From positions 4,705,421 through 4,769,420 of the forward strand of contig OY725499.1 in assembly GCA_963281255.1 (NCBI GenBank): DNA of 64,000 bases, in the 5' to 3' direction. The translations under genes and the position numbers were made by a program. Positions within the stretch are counted from its first letter, which is position 1. Each line of letters begins with the position of its first letter. The notes below the pieces were generated by a model. It saw only the letters and a program-made list of their open reading frames with translations, did not search any database and was not told where the DNA came from. Below are positions 44,255 to 57,101 of the stretch, piece after piece. The DNA comes from Aphrocallistes beatrix. Taxonomy: Eukaryota > Porifera > Hexactinellida > Sceptrulophora > Aphrocallistidae.

Positions 44255-46175
44255 CTAGCGACGAGCATCTAAGTCTAAAGGAATGTCAGCAAGTATTGGG
44301 AAGAATACCGTCCCTATCTACTCATAAAGTATAGGCGAGACACTCGTGTAGTTAATAGGGCCGTAGCTCTCTCAATAACTTCCAAATCCATTTTATATTG
44401 ATAATATTAAGAATTGTCCAAAAGGACCTAACAGTCCCGAGTCGTAGCCCAAAGGCTACGGATATTTTCTAAATTTCAGAAGTGGGAGGAAGCTGATGGA
44501 AATAAATGGGGATAGTCATTGGTCATGAAATTAACGGCAGATCCTAGCCTAGATTCTAGGCTTGGAAATGATTTACTCAAAATAGCGAGGGACGCCGTTT
44601 CCCCGCTTTGCCCTGGAAAGCATTCCTGCCAAAACCCACCAACCAATCCCGAGTCTACGCCCCGAATACGGATCATGTAACCCGAACTGTTGATGCAATA
44701 AAGGAAGTGCGCCTTTGAGCCTATAGCAGAGGTCTATGAGGGGATACGGACACTTATACCCATGAGGGTCCGGCCCGTCCAAGGGGTTCAAATGTCTCCT
44801 GGACCCTCTCGTTACGCGCCTAGGCAAGCGTAACCTAACTGCAGTTGTGTAGCGTATCCCTCAATCGAGGATTTCCAGATTCTTCTAAGTGCGGCGTTTA
44901 AGTATTCAGTTGAGAATTGCCCGAGACAGAGAATGGAGCCAATTTTAAACCAATAAAATCCCTGTCATGACTGCATTCAGAGCAGCTAAGAATAGCTACA
45001 TTGTGAAACGGGAGAAGCTGTGTAATTGCAATGACTGAGCCTGACAGATTTCCAACAATTGCACTCCTATTTCTGCCCAGATTAAGTTAGCACGGACAGC
45101 ACATGGCTGCACACACTTGCTAATTGAGGCGTCGTCAGTTTGTATTGTCTAGTGCGGGCGGACCAGATAGTACAGCGATGCAAGGGATGTCTGCTCTCAA
45201 TTCTAATACTCTCATTCAGGAGATTCATTAGTATCATTACATGCATTCGCAATAATATACCTTGCAATCTCCTATTACTGTACACTCTGAATTTAAGTCT
45301 GTGATAGTTAGAAATAGAGCATGCGGTGTGTCCTCTGAATACGCAGGAAGGCCGTTAGAAAATGTAAATTGCTTGTAACTATTCTTTGAGAAGAATAGTT
45401 ACAAGCAATTTACAATTTATAATTATCCAAACCAAACCAAAAGCAGAGATAAGACACTGTGGAGGAGGCGGCATAGAGACAGACCAAACTTTAAATCGAT
45501 TTCAGAATTTTCTAAAACTGAAATATGGTAGAGATGGCTTTGCTGACTAAGACTCAGCATTAATGTTAATAAACCATAATCCCACACTTCCTCCAGAGCT
45601 CCACAGCCACATGATAGCTCGGACGATTGCACAAGATTGTGCTGATGGTTGGGAAACATAAAAATTTGCTTGCAGCTAATTGATTCGATTAAAATATGAA
45701 AGTAAGAAATGATTAGAACATCTTTTCAATTAGAAAATACAGATTTACTTTGTCTCGCTTGAAAGCACATTTTATTTTCTGATGGAGCAACTAGTGCTAG
45801 CGCAGCAATGGCTCAGCTCTCTCGAGTGTGTTTGCGGTTGTTCTGATTCCTCGCGAGTTTCACGCAGTTAGCTCAGACACGAAGCCATAGAGTGAGCTTA
45901 ATTAGGACAATTAACTTCGTTAATATTATTCAAGCGATTGTGTCGTGTCTCGATAACGGAGACAGATTCTACAGCGAATATCCCAAATAGCAGATTACGT
46001 TTGATATCAATAATCTTAACGAGGTGTTATATATGATACCATCACTACGCCAAGGAAGCATTGGAATGTGTGGTGTACTGAGTCGGCTGGCGGCCGCAGA
46101 TAGCACTGTTCATGTATTGTCTGAGTGGCAGAGTATAAATAGGCCAGTCAGGCGCTTTACGAGAGAATTGGAAAA
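44255..46175. other. Divergent intergenic region between the PP2C gene and the 46176 gene
   Basis: No exon is supported. It contains a near-perfect hairpin at 45362-45417 (GTAAATTGCTTGTAACTATTCT and its inverse, short loop). A duplicated-looking GC-rich block near 44.4-44.8 kb is not assignable. Confidence 0.5.
45362..45417. repeat. Near-perfect inverted repeat, 22-bp arms
   Basis: GTAAATTGCTTGTAACTATTCT is followed after a loop of a few bases by its exact inverse. It could be a tiny MITE, a cruciform-forming site or a hairpin RNA precursor; nothing distinguishes these by sequence alone. Confidence 0.75.
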
Positions 46176-48270
46176 ATGGATAATTCAGCGAGCGGCAGGC
46201 ATCAGATAATGAAGAGGACACAGCCCAACATTCTCGGACAATTCGAGTGAGTTATGTCGTTAGGCCGTTATCATTTCACTTTTTCTAGAATGCAGCATTT
46301 AGTTATGACCAATTGCATCTTCCATTTGTCGCACATTTGCATACCTATCCTCTGGATACGTTGCTACACTAGTTTGCTCAGTGTACGCCGGCGGATCTCG
46401 AAAGTAGAAATGAGCAAATCAATTGAATTAATTAAATCCCCTAGGCCGCTGCTGTCCGCGGAGACGCTCCTGACGCAGCAGCTGGAGAGGTGGGGCGGGC
46501 AGATTTCGCTGTGCGAGTCCAGCCCGGCGGAGAGAGAGTTCACGGTGTCCGTGGCGGAGCGGAGTGGGCCCGCGCACTACAAAGTGTCCATCCACGGGGA
46601 CAGCTCCTGCGTCATCAACGAGGTCTACTACTCCGAGCTGGAGCAGGGCCTCAGCGCAGTGGCCGCGCTGCACGGAATTCGGACAGTCAGCGCGGACAAG
46701 GGACAAGTGAGTCCGGCTAGTGCGGCCGAGGAGTGAGAGAGCCACTAACCACTAACTACCCCGAAGCTCTAGGCTAGTGTCAACTTTAAGTGCTGTGGTC
46801 CACAACTTAAAAATATTTATGAAGTTCTAGTCGATGATTCCAGTTTGAATTACTGAATGCGACCTTAGCAGTTCAGACGTTACGTAACGCAAACTCTGAT
46901 TCTCACTCCATATGTCACGCTTCTAGGCCATCTTGTAATGCATAATGATTGGCTGCCACACTTTACTGCCTCTCACCCCTTGGAAGCGTTACGTGACGTT
47001 TTACCATTAGAGATAACCTAAGACAGCACAGCTTAGAATGAAAGGAATATTTCCTTGTCTGCGGTTTCATCGGTATTCCTTTAGGCGGTGGAGCTCCCGG
47101 ACAGAAAGAGCAAGAAGTCTCCGCTCAAGATCTGGCGCCGACTCAGCATCGGCACCATCCTCCGGACGGACGTGGCCGAGCAGCGCGTCTCTCCGCAGAA
47201 ATCTCCGCGGCAGGTCCGCCGCTCCAACTCACTGCGGCTCTTCCACGGGAAAGTCACGCGCAAATTCTCGCTCAAGAACGCCGGCCAGGACTCGGTGTTC
47301 CGGCCCGCGGCGAGCGAGGACTCGCTGCCGGTGTGGCCGGAGCAACAGGCGCAGTCGCACCCGATCATCTCCGGCCCCGTGCGCCAGTTCGTGATGCCGT
47401 CCCCGGTGGAGGCGCCCTTCACGCACGCGACCCTCCCGCGGCACTCCAAGGACCGCAGCGGTTCGCTGTCTGGCGGGTCGGCGGGAAACCTTCCGCAGCA
47501 CACGGACCTGGACTCCGCCATGGTCAGCGCCGAGGCGCGCAGGGAAGAGCGGCGCCCGCGCAGACAGAGCGAGCACCTGGACTTCGCTCAGCACCGGAAG
47601 CTGACCCGGTCCGAGTCCCTGGTCCGGGACCAGCTGGGCGGGTCCCCGACGCCCGCGCCGGGACACAGACTCAGCAAGTACGCGCGCAGCGGCGGCAGGT
47701 AGGTACGCGGCGTCCAATCTTTCGGACTTTGATCTCTTCTCCCGATTCCTAGACTGGACTCGCGGTCCCCAGAGCAGCCGGCGCCCGCTCGCCCCAGTGC
47801 GCACGCGTACGCGGCTCCGCACCGGCCAGTCACGTGGCGCATCTCCAGGCGCACCGACGAGCCGGCGTGCTACTCTCAGACGCTGACCTGTCCCGGCGAC
47901 AGGCCGCAGCCCTACGCGCTGGACAGCAGAACGGCCGCGCGCTTCTCTGTCTTTCCGATCGAGTCTGCGCTCCTCAAATCAGGTAACTTTCCACTTTCTA
48001 GAGTTAATCTCAGTTTGGATTTAGTTTAAGGGTAGATGCGAATCTGAACGAAACATTGGTCGATTAGTTTCAACATTTCTCTAAGAATAGTTTAATTATC
48101 CTGCATTAGATAGTAATGACACCACACTGCAACGTCTTAGTGTTATGAGCTAACTGTGTGTAGGGAGTGTGCAGAGTTCGAGGTCGAGGGAGAGCAAGGT
48201 GCAGGGAGAAGAGATTGAGGCTCCGAAACAGATCCGAAGTGTGTTCACTGTCTCCGTGCAAGAATTGTAG
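46176..48270 (+). CDS. Unrecognised basic, Ser/Arg/Pro-rich protein
   Basis: Five in-phase exons, 46176-46246, 46445-46706, 47085-47698, 47753-47982 and 48164-48270, give about 427 residues, so I take it as a real gene. The N-terminal ~110 residues look folded (LLSAETLLTQQLERWGGQ, then AHYKVSIHGDSSCVINEVYYSELEQGL) but match no family I know. From about residue 112 on the protein is strongly basic and probably disordered, with many RRxS/RSxS sites that basophilic kinases favour (WRRLSIG, RRSNSLR, LTRSESL). It ends IRSVFTVSVQEL. Exons are very GC-rich, like those of its neighbours. No membrane segment or signal peptide is seen. It is transcribed divergently from the PP2C gene and convergently with alpha-actinin. 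Confidence 0.75.
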
Positions 48271-49230
48271 GGAATTATCAGAGAGAATTACTGATTCAGT
48301 TCTCAGAGGCGTTCCAAGTGCTGTATCAGGTTGCTACGTACAGACAGACATGAGATGGAGGCTAGCAGCTGTGCTAAATTTGCATATTTAAAAAATTAAT
48401 TAAATTCATACATCTCTTTTCTGTAACGTTCCATCTCGGCGGGTGGTGTGAAGTTAATTACTTAAGATCCAGCCGATGTATTTATTCTTTGCTGGATTTC
48501 AGTGAAATAATTCAAGGCTCCTCCCAGAAATAAAAGGAGCATTGGCAGGGGAACCACGAGGCTATAGTCCCCTGGAGTTTCATCTTGTCTTCCATCTCGT
48601 TAATAATAAGAAAGGGCGACAAATAATCATTTCAATAATTCTTATTTCCAATGAATTAACTGATGTGTTTAGTTCGCATTGATTTTTCCTTACTTCCCTT
48701 TGAGCAATATTCTAAAGGTAAAATGTACTAACTCTAAGATCCCTAATTTGGATGCTCACTAGCTGTAATACCGATTCTCCCTAAAATGATTGCTTCCGCC
48801 CTGAAAGGGAGCAACGCATCCACTTTTAAACTAGAACATTGACAACTGAACTGCCAGTGCACCTCTTTGCCACGAATAATTCCAGCGGAGTGAATGGGAC
48901 AGAAAAAAATAAAACATCGAATCAGCAACCAACAAAATCTAGCATAAATTGATTAAGCACAAAACTAGATTGATTCATTGGTGCCATTAGACATATGACG
49001 AGGTAGTACTAGCACACACGCTGATTGGCTGGGATATAATGTGTCAAATACCGGAGTGAGATGCCCGCCAAGAGAAGAGAGTAGAGCAGACAATCTTATT
49101 CACATAATGCATAGGGTATAATCATAACAGTGCAGAACAGGATACACTACCTACCTCAGATATCAAAACTAATAATATGATAACAAAACTAAATATAGAA
49201 CAATTCACTCAGAGCTATCATAAAACGGTC
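48271..49230. other. Convergent intergenic region
   Basis: AT-rich 3' flanks of two genes. No exon or named repeat is seen. Confidence 0.5.
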
Positions 49231-52200
49231 CTAGAGGTCGGAAGAGCCGTAGAGGGCGGAGGCGAAGTCCGAGTAGTCCAGGGCGCCCTCGGGCGCCTCT
49301 CCTGCGGTGTAGGGCTGCATGTGCGAGAGGCAGTACTGCGCCTGCGCCTCTCCCAGCTCCCGCTTTATCTCGTCGGGCATGATGAACGGCTACAGACAAG
49401 GAAGGGTAGCGCACTGAATGGCTCAACCAATCGAATCGCGGAGTCTGGCACTGACCTTGTCGCCGGCGAGGATCTTGAAGGAGTCGGCGACCTGCTCCGC
49501 CGTGTCCTTGTCCACGGTCTCCTGCGTCATGAAGTCGATGAACGCCTCCAGAGACACGAACCCCGTCTCGTTGGGGTCCACCTTCCCCAGCAGCCGGTCC
49601 AGCTCGGGGTCCTAAGGACAGGGCGGTCAGAGGTATGAAGTGGAGACTCTGACGCCACACGACTTACCTCCTCCCCTTCTGCACTCAGCTTGTAGCCTAG
49701 CGACAGGAGGCAGGATCGGAATTCAAACTTGTCCAGCTTGCTAGACTTGTCCTGTGAGAGTTCAAAGGTGAAGCAGGAGTTCACAAAATATTTATGTAAA
49801 CAAATGTTGTTGTTTACCTTGTCAAAGTACTGGAAGGACTTTCTGAACTCTTCCAACTGCTCCTCGCTGACTCCGGTCTCGTCTCTGATCAGAATCTACA
49901 GCAGACATTAGCGCAGTCCTAACACTCTAAACCGCCACAGCCGTACCTGATTGTCGATCTCGTTGATGCTCTTCCCGATCTGAACCTGCAGCGACTCCCA
50001 CGAGTTGCGGATGGTCTAGAGAGAAATAGAGATATATAGAAAGAGGAATATAGAGAGAGAGGGAGAGAGGGAGAGAGGGAGAGAGATAATCGAGGCAGAC
50101 ACAAACTTAGCCGCACTGGCAGCCGCGTACCTCGATCTTGAACTCGGTGTGCGGGTTGTCCAGCACGAGCTGCTTCTGCAGCGTGGCCGTGATGTTCTCC
50201 AGGTCGTCCAGGGTGGCGTTGGAGTCGGACAGCTCCTGAGAGAAGTCCAGCAGGCGCTGCTTGTGGTCCTCCAGAGCGCCGCTGATGCTCAGTCCCAGCT
50301 GCGTCAGCTCCAGACTCTTCGCCTCCAGCCACGGCTCGAACCTACAGCGGAGCAGTTCTGACTGAGGAGCCAATGGAAATCGACAGTGAGCATTGACAAG
50401 ATCGGGACAGAGTCCGCTGAACTCGAATCGGCAGCGGCGATACTGTAAATTGAAAGAACGCACTTGTTGGCTCCGTCGGCGAACTGCAGCCTCAGCTCCT
50501 CGTTGGACTGTTGGTTCCGCATCTCCTCCTGCAGGCGGACATCTCTCCCCTGCAGCCCTTCCGCCTGCAGCGCGTCGAACTGGGCCTGGATTGCGGGGTA
50601 GGTCAAGGAGGTGTAAGGGTTTCGCGCCTCAGAGCCTTCGTCCAGGCGCCGCTGAATGTCCTCCAGCTCCGCCAGCTCTTGCCTCCTCAGCTCCACCTGT
50701 CCGCCCAGCTCCTGCAGACTGGCCAGCAGCTCCTAGCGACCGAGAATGAGCTATTTATAGCCACAGCGGCGGGAATAGAAGCACACTCACCTCCACTTCC
50801 TGAATGGAGTGCGCGTTGATTGCGTCACTCAGATCTTCCTCCAGGTCTATCATCCACGTGTCCAGCACCTAAGAGCAACACTCATTCCACTCCATTCAGT
50901 ATGATGGAGCATCACAATGGGATATCTCGGTCTCCGTTACCTCCATTTGGACCATGAATTTTGCTAACTCTCCGGTTAAATCATTCTGGGCAGAAAGCCA
51001 TTATAAAATGTGGATACAAATCCCGATGCTATTAAGCATGATGGAACGTTCCATAATGAATATCTCAGCGCTGAAGCAATCGCTCTTAGTAACTTATCAT
51101 CACGTACTGAAGCCTTCTTGGCGAACTCGAGTCTGAGCTGGTCCAGGTGCTGCTGCTGCGTAATAGCCGCGTCGATCAGGCCACTGCGAATCTGTGCGAG
51201 GTTCTGTAAGTTCGTCCAATCAGTCTCGATCGTCTGCAGAGTGCAATCGTAAGCACACACAATGCGAGTCTGCACAGCAAACAAACTTGTAACATTTCGC
51301 ATTCAATCCTACCTCGGCTTTCTCCTTGAAATCGTCCGCTTTGAAGTAGCCTTGCTTCCTAACGAACAAAAGTTCAATGGTATCGAGTGGCAGGAACGGA
51401 ATAGGAACAGACTCACTCTAACTCCCCGGCGATCTCGTGCAGCTTCTGCAGTCTCACTCCGTGCGTGTCTGCGTCTGACATGAACGCCTCGTGCTGCCTC
51501 TTCAGACCCTGCGCGGCGGAGTGTAAGGAGGAGAACAGTCCCAGATTCTGGGCGGAGAACTCACCGTGACCTCCGACAGGTTGAGGCCGGTGAACTGGTT
51601 GTCCATCAGCTGGTCCGGCTTCCCTTGCATCCACTCCTCGTGCTTCCTCGCCTTCATCTCGAACCTGCTCGCCAGCTGCTCCAGTCTCTCCAGCCTAAGC
51701 ACAGCACATAACCACTGCGGACGCGAGTCTACTCAGCTTTAATCACCGTTTGAGGTCCGCCAGGAGGAACTCCTCGTATCCGTTCTCGGCGTTGCCCAGC
51801 CGCTTCCACGCCTCCGCGATGTCTGAGACCATCTTGCCCTCGGAGGGCGTGTAGGCGGGGCGCGAGGAGATCCTGAGTTTGGTCTGGAGAGTGTTGTAGT
51901 GCGTCTCCAGCAGAGCTTTCTCCTCCGCCTTGGGCGGCTTCTCCGCGCGGATGTACGTCCGGAAACTCTCCAGGCGCTCCTAACACACGAATAGCATAGC
52001 AACGCTGTGGCAACATAGGAATCCTGAGTTTACATGTCAGACTACAAATTAATTGGAGCAGGTCCTTAGATCGGAGCTATCAACGTACAGTAGCAGACAC
52101 GAGGCTGGACTCTCCCGTTCTGTCCTGTAGCTGCGGGATTCTCTGGTTGATCCACTCTAGCAACTAAACACAAGACAAGAATGTCAGTACGAACTACGGG

Positions 52201-54477
52201 CATGGGATTAGAGTGCAGAAGTCCGCTCACGTCAGAAGCCAGAGACTCGTAGTGCAGCATCATCTTCTCGTTCTCCTGGTTCACGTCCAGAACCTTGCCT
52301 ATCCGCTTGGCCGCAGTCTCGGCCTGCTGCGTGGAGGAGAATGCGTGGTAGTAGGAGCTCACGTACGTCATCACGGCCTTCTCGTCCGGCTTGATGGAGC
52401 CCAGCATGTCTACGAGATGACGTCATCACACCGCATGTTAAAATGCTAGGATTTTTTTTGTGTGTTTGTCCGAATTGATTGAAGAATTGGGAAGTCATAG
52501 AGGTGTGAAAATTGGCATGTAGGTGTCAAATGATATGACTACGTTTAAGTTCTAAGATCTAAGCGAAATCTTCACACCTCTGCAAAAAAAATGGAAAACA
52601 ATTTTTCACACCTTTTCTATACAATACTATGTACGACTTCACTCTCACAATAGATATCATTATAAGACATTATTGTAGGTTGTCATTGTTATTAATACTT
52701 CAAAGCAATAACTTATATGAATGTCTCAATTATATATTACAGTGTATGGCAGTTAAAAAGGTTATTTGTATATTTTCACACCTTTATATACATATTTTCA
52801 CACGATTTGACGAATTTTGAAAATTATGCTAGAGACTAGCTTCCAACGGTTGACATGGGGTTTTCAGGAGTGTAGATTTCGAATATTATATTTTCGGATC
52901 CATATGAAAAATTATTCGTTGACCTTTGTTTACAATATATATATAAAGGTAAAAAAATCCCTGCACCCGCAGGGCGACTCTGTGGACACGAAGTGTCCGC
53001 AAGCCGCGCAGCGCAAGCAAGCGAAGCGCGCTTGTACATAACTATGACATCATCACGCGCATAGTATAGACATAACTATGACGTCATCACGCGGCATAGA
53101 AATAAGACTTACCCTCCACGTCCAGCATTCGAGGAATGTCCAAGTGCTTTTCTGCGACATCGAAGGCCAGAGCGAGGTTATGCTTGTCGTTTCCCTAAAA
53201 CAAATCGACTCATTAACCCAGCCGAGCAGAACAATGCTGAGCTCGCACCTTCTTGAGAGAGCTGAAGTCGATCAGATCGGGTCTGTGTCTGTGGATGAGG
53301 GCGCAGAACGCGAGTCCGTCCTTGAAGCTAGAAGACAGAGCGTAAGCCTACAGAAGGATCGGTCTAGCTAGAGTACCTCATGTGGAAGTTCTGCACATTC
53401 ACGTGTTTGTATCCCTTCGTCTTCTTCTGGCACCAGAGCAGTAATCCCTCCTTAGCGCTCATCTCTGCACAACGATGAGATCATGTCAATGGAATGCATA
53501 GAATATAATGGTAGAGAAAATAACTACGCATAAGTTGGGAAATCTAAATGTGCTGAGGCTTATCTGTGTTTTAAATGATCAATCAATTTTCAGGGTTAAC
53601 AGATGTCGAATGTATTCATCACAAATAAATTTGACACTTTTTCTGTGTACTTCCACTCTACTCACAACAACAAAGTAGAAACCGACCTCCAACGGAGATG
53701 TCCTTGATCGCGAATCTTAGAATGATAGTCCATATCATCCCCAGCGTCATCGTCAGGTTTCCATCCACGATATCTACACACATTCCACATATTTCAATAC
53801 ATTGCCAATTCCTCCTCTGAGGATTAGCTAATATATCCACACTGCTTCGCATCAAACGATGCCAAGAAAGCAGTGGGATGTATCGTACTAATTCCCTCTC
53901 CAGGCGTCCTCTCGTCGGAAAGATGGAATCTAGTCTGACATAGCATCACGTTATATAACTATCTATAATTTCTACAAGCTAACAACCAGTAAGTTATAAT
54001 GGAATGTTAACACTTCTTACTCACCCTCCGCGTGCATGCCGACAAGCTTCATGTCCTTAGATTTGAGGAAGTCCAGCCCTTTGCGGACGTTGTTCACCAG
54101 ATGGATGCGCAGGTTTCCTTTCTCAGGGGAGCTCACCTTCTCTCCCGAGATGATTTCCAATAATTTCAATAATTTACGTCCGTTCCTGAAGTCCACGTCT
54201 ATCTCCTCAATCTGCATCCCCGCCTTCTTCAGGTGGCTGTTGCACCACGCAGCGAAAGTCTAGACAATAGATTGGATTCACGGGCCTAGCCAAGTGACAG
54301 GCAAATTCTGAGCATGAGTGGCACGTGGCACATGCTGGCAGAGCAGAGTAGGCAGATGAGAGAACAAACCTTTTTCTGAATCTTCTGCCAGAGCGGGTCT
54401 TGCTTTCCATTGGACTTATCGATGCTAGGACTCTGAAGGCCTGAGTCGTTGAGAGCTGATTCGTCAGAAATACTCAT
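49231..54477 (-). CDS. ACTN: Alpha-actinin
   Basis: Minus strand, 22 exons in full phase, 902 residues (family about 890): 54477-54370, 54259-54025, 53773-53687, 53464-53377, 53327-53249, 53194-53113, 52409-52231, 52163-52089, 51979-51747, 51694-51565, 51508-51417, 51358-51313, 51233-51108, 50985-50941, 50868-50791, 50732-50464, 50341-50131, 50015-49947, 49895-49818, 49751-49668, 49611-49456, 49389-49231. It is an antiparallel actin cross-linker. It has two calponin-homology domains ([60 protein letters not shown]). Four spectrin-type repeats follow from about [10 protein letters not shown], and then a calmodulin-like EF-hand region ([14 protein letters not shown]). The C-terminus is [18 protein letters not shown], a PDZ-binding end like ESDL. 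One intron carries the family E element. Confidence 0.96.
52471..53035 (+). mobile_element. Family E element with GC-hairpin tail in an alpha-actinin intron
   Basis: The head is CCGAATTGATTGAAGAATTGG (shared core with family D), the body differs from D, and the tail is the same GC hairpin chain (GTGGACACGAAGTGTCCGC, GCGAAGCGCGCTTGT). It lies inside the intron 52410-53112, antisense to the gene. The other copy is 6422-7125. Confidence 0.7.
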
Positions 54478-55801
54478 TCTAAACTAACTGGAACTAAGCA
54501 GATGCAAGCTAGAACCAATGTTATATCAGCTGCACAGTGAATAGGAGCATGGAAATCGAGTCGATTAGTCATAGCAATGGAAACTCTGATGAGAGATAAG
54601 AGTTAATGATTATTGAATAAGGAATTGATACTAATTATGGAGTGCTGTGGAGTGTACATCCTTACTTCTGGCAATACAATTATCAGTAGTAAGAAAAATG
54701 CAATTGAAATCACTAACTGATTACACAAAGAAGATAAAACTGAACAAAGGAAAATGGGAAATTGGTAGGCCATTAGACAATCGTGAAAAATTAGATCGCG
54801 GTCCAGATCCCGATCATTTTGTAGATGACACAATTCTTATCGGAACTAAAATTCAAAATATGGTACTAATCAAGCCTTAGTTATCAGAATACGTAATAGT
54901 CTTCTAGCGCTGGAAGAAGACTCAAATTGGCAACAGCATAGAAAATAGAAAAAGTGAATGATAATGAGGAGGGAAGATCATACAAAATTCCAAAAATGAT
55001 CGGGCTAAAAAAAGATGGCGATCCTTCATTCGATCATTTAAAAAACAGATCGCCGACTCTCATTCTAACGTCAAAATAGGATCACAATCGTGATCGGCGA
55101 TCCTATTGGCCTAGAAATTGAATCAAATAAGCCGCAATGATTGACACTTTTGCGCGGCTCCGATGCGCTGCGAGACAGATTTGGGATTATACATCTACTT
55201 CCAAGTAATTATTAATGCCGGAATTCGTGACATTATTGGAAGCAGGTGCTAAGCCTAGAGGAGGGGATGGGAGTCAAGGCGCATACTCGGGGTGCTGAGT
55301 CAATAGAAAATAATGGTACCAACCCTATCAAAGCCTACGCCAGGTTGCCTAGCCGCCATTTCATAATGTAAAGGGTCTAGAAGTCACGAAGATAAATAGG
55401 AGCAGATGGAAAGAGAGCTTTTGCTCAATGTGCAAAATGTATTATGAAGATATATAGGTATATTTATAGTACATTGAGAGGATATTCTGTTTGGAAATTT
55501 GAAACAATATAACTGAAAGTGTTCACTTAAGTATGTTGAATCAATTTAAGCAGGATATTTTAAATGTTCTTTGAATTCATAATGATAGCCATTTGAGTGT
55601 CGAATAGACACTTGCTTAAGTATCTAATAACTTTGGGTTATATCACTGCTGAGTATATGGTCACTATTGTAATCACAGTTAATTCCTGTAAATCAGGGCA
55701 ATTACTTCATTACTAAATTATTAGGGACAAGGAATGAATCAAATTTCAGTCGTTAAAGAATAATGAAAAAAAGTAATGATAGATATAGTGATATATTAGT
55801 T
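54478..55801. other. Intergenic region upstream of alpha-actinin
   Basis: No exon is supported. It should contain the alpha-actinin promoter. A local GATCGGCGATCC-type inverted repeat near 55.0-55.1 kb is unassigned. Confidence 0.5.
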
Positions 55802-56313
55802 ACAAGCGCGCTTCGCTTGCTTGCGCTGCGCGGCTGGCGGACATTTTGTGTCCGCCGGAGGCTCCCTTCAGTCGCCTGGAGGTGACATTGGTTAATTATA
55901 AGGGAGATATCATCTCTAAATATGTCCATCTTAGTGTTTTAAAACCGATTTCACTCGAAAAATCAACAAATTTGTGAATTTTAAAATTTTTGATGCGTAA
56001 TGATGACGTCATAGCAAAGTGATGAGTCATCATTTTTTGATGAAAGTCGCATCATATGTGAGATATGTTAGTATACAGATTCTATTAAAATTTCAGCCTT
56101 CTATCTCCAATAATGGCTGAGTTATGCCCGAATAACTGTGTTGCTTAACTTTTAAAAATGTGACAATGACGTATAATTCCATGATGAGTCGACATTTTGC
56201 TCTGAACTCAGAACTTACTGGAGCCATAGCCAAAAGACTCCCACATGCCAAAAATCAGCCTTCTGCGCCCGGTAGTTTCTTCAATCAATTCGTAACAGAT
56301 ATATATATATATA
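55802..56313 (-). mobile_element. Family D element, reverse orientation
   Basis: The tail comes first on the + strand (ACAAGCGCGCTTCGCTTGC..., GGCGGACATTTTGTGTCCGCC). Then follow the body with TGATGACGTCAT and the head CTTCAATCAATTCGTAACAG plus a TA run. It abuts the next copy head to tail. Confidence 0.75.
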
Positions 56314-56806
56314 TACAAGCGCGTTTCGCGCTTGCTTGCGCTGCGCGGCTGGCGGACACTTTGTGTCCGCCGGAGGCTCCCTTCGGTCGCCTCAAATCAC
56401 ATTGGTTAATTATAAGGGAGATAACATCACTAAATATGTCTGTCCTACTGTGCTAATCGATATCACTCGAAAAATCACCAAATTTGTGAATTTAAAATTT
56501 TTTGATGCGTAATGATGACGTCATAACAAAGTGATGACTCATCATTTTTTGATGATAGTTGCATCATATGTGAGACATGTTAGTATACAGATTCTATTAA
56601 AATTTCAGCTTTCTATCTCCTATAATGGCTGAGTTATGCCCGAATAACTGTGTTGCTTAACTTTTTAAAATGTGACAATGACGTCATAATTCCATGATGA
56701 GTCGACATTTTCGTCTGAGCTCAGAACTTACTGGAGCCATAGCCAAAAGACTACCACATGCCAAAAATCAGCTTTCTGCGCCTGGCAGTTTCTTCAATCA
56801 ATTCGT

Positions 56807-56858
<52 letters not shown>

Positions 56859-56888
56859 CAAATATTAATCGAGTTTTAATAGTAAGGA
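56313..56888 (-). mobile_element. Family D element, reverse orientation, with long (TA)n at its head
   Basis: Same structure as the preceding copy. The head junction carries about 22 TA units and then ATTAATCGAGTTTTAATAGTAAGG. A second partial head with its own TA run follows at 56889-56941. Confidence 0.75.
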
Positions 56889-57101
56889 TATATATATATA
56901 TATATATATATACAAATATTAATCGAGTTTTAATAGTAAGAATGAAGATAATTTCACCCAAAATCCATTTCTTTGGCAAAAATATCTACTGTAGTTTGAA
57001 TTATCATCGTAAATATTCTCAAAGGATTAATTGTATTAATACGAAGTAAAATATATTTATCACGAAACAAAATTTCTGCTACAGTTCTGATTGCATTAAT
57101 G

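Noticed and set aside
44573-44827. 84-codon minus-strand frame in the PP2C upstream region
   Set aside because: No family resemblance, no splice partners, and it lies in a GC-rich block that looks repetitive.
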